Origin: JAWPMT01 sp965242775
GTDB lineage: Bacteria; Bacteroidota; Bacteroidia; Cytophagales; Cyclobacteriaceae
Direction of reading: 5' to 3'
NCBI GenBank assembly: GCA_965242775.1
Contig: CBDETI010000022.1
Span: 682,001 to 746,000 of the forward strand
DNA: 64,000 nucleotides
Positions 60,934 through 64,000 of this stretch are shown here, piece after piece. Position numbers and translations under genes: made by a program. The notes beneath the pieces were generated by a model. It saw nothing but the letters and a program-made list of their open reading frames with translations. It did no database searches and was not told the origin of the DNA. Numbering within the stretch: position 1 is the first letter of the stretch; each line of letters begins with the position of its first letter.

Positions 60934-63342
60934 CTATCTTCTGATTACTGCGCCAAGTTCTTCCTCGTACCTTTTGATCAGGATGTCCATCACCCGGTCG
61001 ATCTGCTTGTCATTCAAAGTTTTGTATCGATCCTGCAAAAAGAAACTGATTGCGTAAGACTTCTTTCCTTTTTCAATCCTATCGCCTTCGTATACGCTGA
61101 AGACGTTGACCCTAGTTAACAATTTTTTCTCAGACTTGAAAGCAATTGCTTCGATCTCTCTAAAGGAGATGGACTGGTCAAGTACCAACGAAAGATCACG
61201 ACGCACTTCCGGAAACTTTGAAACTTCGGAATACTGGATTTTTCGATTAGATGCACGCAACAAATTGTTCCAGTTGATCTCCGCGTAAAATACCTCTTGC
61301 CCTATATCAAAATACTTAACGATACCATCGGCGAGCTTGCCCACTACACCCAATTCTGCACCCTGTGCGGACAGACTCACACCATATTCGAATCGAATGT
61401 CAGTCTCCGGAAGAATTTGCTGGCTGACCGATCCGGTGTTGAGGTGATCCAATACACCCAGAACTCCACCTGCAATGGTATGGTAGTTGAAAGATTGAGA
61501 GGTGCTAAGCCAAGATTCTTCATCGCCACCCGTTACAAGGGCGCAGAAGAATTCCTGTTCAGCAAAACCATCTACTGCCATCTCGTAGCTTTTGCTGAAT
61601 TCAAAGAACCTCAGATTCGGCTGTTTGCGGTTTATGTTATGCCTCAGCACTTCAAGATTTGTGTAGAGGGGTGAAGTCTTTAATACACCCAGCTCGGCAC
61701 TGGATTTATTGAGTATTTCTACCGGCTTTCCACCAACTTTCAGGTCAGTACCGTAATCAGCATTTGTGAGCGAATTGGTGAAAATTTCGTGATACCCTTG
61801 GCCTGCCAAGAAATGTGAAATGCGCTCGCGAATATTGTGAGGCTCTTTCTCTTTGAACTCCGCAAGAAAATCAGTGGCAAAGTTTTCATCAATTTCCACG
61901 TTGTTGATCCCATGGATCCGCAAAACCTCCTCCACAAGATCTGCCGGACGTGTAACTTCTGACCGGTAGGGAGGCACTGTGGCTTCGAAGCTATCATTAC
62001 CCAGCTCTTGAATTTCGATATCCAGCGATTCCAGAATGGACTTTATTTCCTCGTTGGGGATCTTCTTGCCAATTAGCCACTCGAAGTGGTCGTAGTTGGT
62101 CGCTATGGTCCTCGGTCGGACCGGCTGAGGATAGATATCAATCCATTGTGATGCAATTTTTCCTTCGGCCATCTCGCAGATCAGCGAGGTAGCGAATTGC
62201 AGGGCCACCATGGTCATTTCCGGGTCGGTTCCTCGTTCGTATCGGAAAGATGCATCTGTACTTAGACTGTGACGCTGTGCCGTTGCACGGACCCAATCCG
62301 CCGAGAAGTAGGCGCTTTCAAGGAAAATACTTGTTGTGTCCTCGGTGATCCCTGAATGAATTCCTCCAAAAACGCCAGCAATACACATACCCTGTTGGGT
62401 GTCGCAAATCATGAGGTCATTCGCGCTGAGCTTTCTTTCTTTTTCATCCAAAGTGACGAAGGTCGTTCCCTCTGGGAGCGTTTTTACGACCACCTCGTTG
62501 CCATCTATTTTATCAGCATCAAATGCGTGCAAAGGCTGACCTAATCCATGAAGTACATAATTGGTTATATCTACTATGTTGTTGATGGGAGTAAGTCCGA
62601 TACTTTTAAGTCTAAACTGGAGCCAATCTGGTGAAGTTTGCACTTTTACGCCCCTGATGGTCACACCACTGTACCGTGGGCATGCGTCGTAATTTTCCAC
62701 CGTCACCTTGATCGGGTTGTCCTCAACAACTGAGGCTATTTCGATGGTGGGCAAAGAGATTTCTTTCTGAAAAAAGGCTTTTAAATCACGCGCTGTACCA
62801 TAGTGGGAGGCTGCATCACCGCGGTTAGGTGTCAGACCAATTTCGTATACTGTATCCTCCCCAAGCTCAAATAACTCGGCTGCGGGAGTACCGTTGGGCT
62901 TATCTGTTTGGAGCACTATAATCCCATCGTGCTCTTCCCCGAGGCCTATTTCATCTTCGGCACAAATCATTCCTTCGGAAACTTCTCCCCGAATCTTAGC
63001 CCGCTTTATTTTGAACGGATCACCACTTGTCGGATAGATAGTAGTATTGACCGGCGCGACAATTACCTTCTGTCCTTCTGCCACGTTGGGGGCTCCGCAA
63101 ACAATTTCAACCGGTTCACCACTGCCTAAATCCACACGTGTTTTGCTGAGTTTGTCGGCATTTGGGTGTTGTATGCAGGACACCACTTCACCGACGAGGA
63201 GACCGGCTAATCCTCCCTTGATTTTTTCAACCTGCTCGATTCCCTCAACCTCAAGACCCACCTGAGTCAATACTTCTGACACTTTTTCCGGTGATTCGTC
63301 CAGATTTATGAAATCATTTAACCAATTGTGGGAGATCTTCAT
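60934..63342 (-). CDS. pheT: Phenylalanine-tRNA ligase beta subunit
   Basis: 802 residues, the usual length. Domains in order: a tRNA-binding OB-fold (VGLEVEGIEQVEKIKGGLAG, CIQHPNADKLSKTRVDLGSG), the B3/B4 editing domain (GLTPNRGDAASHYGTARDLK, QRHSLSTDASFRYERGTDPE), the B5 domain, the catalytic-like core (FFEFSKSYEM) and the C-terminal anticodon-binding domain (SKFPEVRRDLSLVLDQSISF). It pairs with PheS, which is not in the window, to charge tRNA-Phe. First gene of the cluster leading to rny. Confidence 0.97.
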   Translation of the reverse strand: MKISHNWLNDFINLDESPEKVSEVLTQVGLEVEGIEQVEKIKGGLAGLLVGEVVSCIQHPNADKLSKTRVDLGSGEPVEIVCGAPNVAEGQKVIVAPVNTTIYPTSGDPFKIKRAKIRGEVSEGMICAEDEIGLGEEHDGIIVLQTDKPNGTPAAELFELGEDTVYEIGLTPNRGDAASHYGTARDLKAFFQKEISLPTIEIASVVEDNPIKVTVENYDACPRYSGVTIRGVKVQTSPDWLQFRLKSIGLTPINNIVDITNYVLHGLGQPLHAFDADKIDGNEVVVKTLPEGTTFVTLDEKERKLSANDLMICDTQQGMCIAGVFGGIHSGITEDTTSIFLESAYFSADWVRATAQRHSLSTDASFRYERGTDPEMTMVALQFATSLICEMAEGKIASQWIDIYPQPVRPRTIATNYDHFEWLIGKKIPNEEIKSILESLDIEIQELGNDSFEATVPPYRSEVTRPADLVEEVLRIHGINNVEIDENFATDFLAEFKEKEPHNIRERISHFLAGQGYHEIFTNSLTNADYGTDLKVGGKPVEILNKSSAELGVLKTSPLYTNLEVLRHNINRKQPNLRFFEFSKSYEMAVDGFAEQEFFCALVTGGDEESWLSTSQSFNYHTIAGGVLGVLDHLNTGSVSQQILPETDIRFEYGVSLSAQGAELGVVGKLADGIVKYFDIGQEVFYAEINWNNLLRASNRKIQYSEVSKFPEVRRDLSLVLDQSISFREIEAIAFKSEKKLLTRVNVFSVYEGDRIEKGKKSYAISFFLQDRYKTLNDKQIDRVMDILIKRYEEELGAVIRR

Positions 63343-63371
63343 TTGCCCGGTATTTTTCTAAAATTGATCGG

Positions 63372-63379
63372 CAAAAATA
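63372..63379 (-). promoter_or_regulatory. Candidate -7 promoter element for pheT
   Basis: On the minus strand TATTTTTG matches TAnnTTTG exactly, 29 bases before the pheT ATG. No TTTG at the usual -33 spacing was found. Confidence 0.4.
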
Positions 63380-63411
63380 TACAAATGTGTTTCTGCGCCC
63401 ATGACCCGCAT

Positions 63412-63999
63412 TCAATAATCCGAACGGTACTTTTCACCTGCCTCTACCACAATGTTCAGCATATTCTCTGATGGCGGAAAAGGGCAGACATAGTCATCGA
63501 CATAAGCACAGTAAGGATTGTAGGCCAAATTGAAATCAAGGACCACTTTATTGGACTTGCCAATAACGATATCGAGGTACCTGCCTCCTCCATACGTGGA
63601 CTCGCCGCTGCTAAGGTCACTGATTGCCAAAAAAAACAAATCGACTTGCCCTAAACCATAAGGTTTAAGTACGAGTAGTCGTTGCTTTTCTCCCAGTAAT
63701 GAAAAGTTGAGCCAGGCAAATTTCTGGTAGGTCTGAGACTGGCCATCGCTACTACCCACAGTGACCAGTTCACGTTTTTGGATGCGCTCGACTTGTGCGT
63801 TGACTCTATACCGCGAATCGACCGGGAAGTAAACGGGCTCCCGATAGGGCTGGTCAAATTGTATGAAAGGAGACTCAGAGCTGGTTTTTAAAAATTTTTT
63901 TCTGTCCGCAATCTCTGACAAAACAGAAGCCGTATAGTCGCTATCATCCCCGTCGCCAAGGCTTAACCACACCAAACCGGCCAATACTGGCAGCGACAA
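63412..63999 (-). CDS. DUF1684 family protein (cut by right edge)
   Basis: The frame is open to the right edge, so the true N-terminus, probably a signal peptide around LPVLAGLVWLSL, is incomplete. About 195 residues are visible. DUF1684 hallmarks are YTASVLSEIADRKKFL, a STYGGGRYLDIVI strand, the VLDFNLAYNPYCAYVDDYVC segment, CPFPPSENMLNIVVEAGEK and the final Tyr-rich tail. This family is common in Bacteroidota and its activity is unknown. It is 69 bases upstream of pheT on the same strand. Confidence 0.9.
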   Translation of the reverse strand: MSLPVLAGLVWLSLGDGDDSDYTASVLSEIADRKKFLKTSSESPFIQFDQPYREPVYFPVDSRYRVNAQVERIQKRELVTVGSSDGQSQTYQKFAWLNFSLLGEKQRLLVLKPYGLGQVDLFFLAISDLSSGESTYGGGRYLDIVIGKSNKVVLDFNLAYNPYCAYVDDYVCPFPPSENMLNIVVEAGEKYRSDY

Positions 64000-64000
64000 C

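Overview
The window reads as an ordinary chromosomal stretch of a gliding, probably marine Bacteroidota bacterium, most likely of the Cytophagales. The support is a gliding-motility lipoprotein GldH next to a Cys-rich RicT/PSP1 protein, a SusC/SusD pair, many lipoproteins with short Cys lipoboxes, Bacteroidota-type -7 promoter elements (TAnnTTTG) and weak Shine-Dalgarno signals, several FtsX-type permeases with PadR regulators, and the order pheT - small coiled coil - zapA - rny. No rRNA, tRNA, CRISPR array, phage or insertion sequence was found. Genus cannot be told from this window.

Layout: 1-7.3 kb is housekeeping (pirin fragment, ankyrin protein, flavin disulfide oxidoreductase, gldH, ricT, an HtrA-type protease, dnaA). 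7.6-10.6 kb is a methylmalonyl-CoA mutase in which a shortened MutA-like barrel is fused to the catalytic MutB chain. 10.6-22.1 kb is a block with a very large secreted TPR-CHAT protein, SusC, SusD, a secreted FecR-like protein and a CHASE2 membrane protein. This block lies between the mutase and its chaperone GTPase MeaB (22.3 kb). 23.3-31.3 kb is a vitamin B12 uptake locus: a cobalamin riboswitch drives btuB and a BtuG-like beta-propeller lipoprotein on one strand, and on the other strand an unknown secreted protein runs into btuF-btuC-btuD. Thus B12 import, a B12 enzyme and its chaperone share about 24 kb.

31.4-37.4 kb carries a carboxypeptidase-regulatory-domain protein, a 0.9 kb non-coding island packed with repeats, a DUF547 protein, and an FAD oxidoreductase paired with a membrane 4Fe-4S protein. 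37.6-43.2 kb is a permease-PadR-permease operon. 43.2-48.8 kb is a five-gene operon on the minus strand (hexosaminidase, GntP-type permease, RidA, D-serine dehydratase/D-threonine aldolase-like PLP enzyme, M19 dipeptidase) that looks like a D-amino-acid or cell-wall-fragment salvage pathway. 49.1-57.5 kb holds another permease, a lipoprotein/HD-domain pair, a gamma-glutamyltransferase and a second PadR-permease pair. 57.7-64 kb ends with a TPR protein, rny, zapA, a ZapB-like coiled coil, pheT and a DUF1684 protein cut by the right edge.

The most interesting items are the fused mutase, the secreted TPR-CHAT/SusCD/FecR/CHASE2 block, the unknown protein at the head of the B12 ABC operon, and the D-amino-acid operon. 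All functional statements come from reading motifs and gene order; no database search was run.
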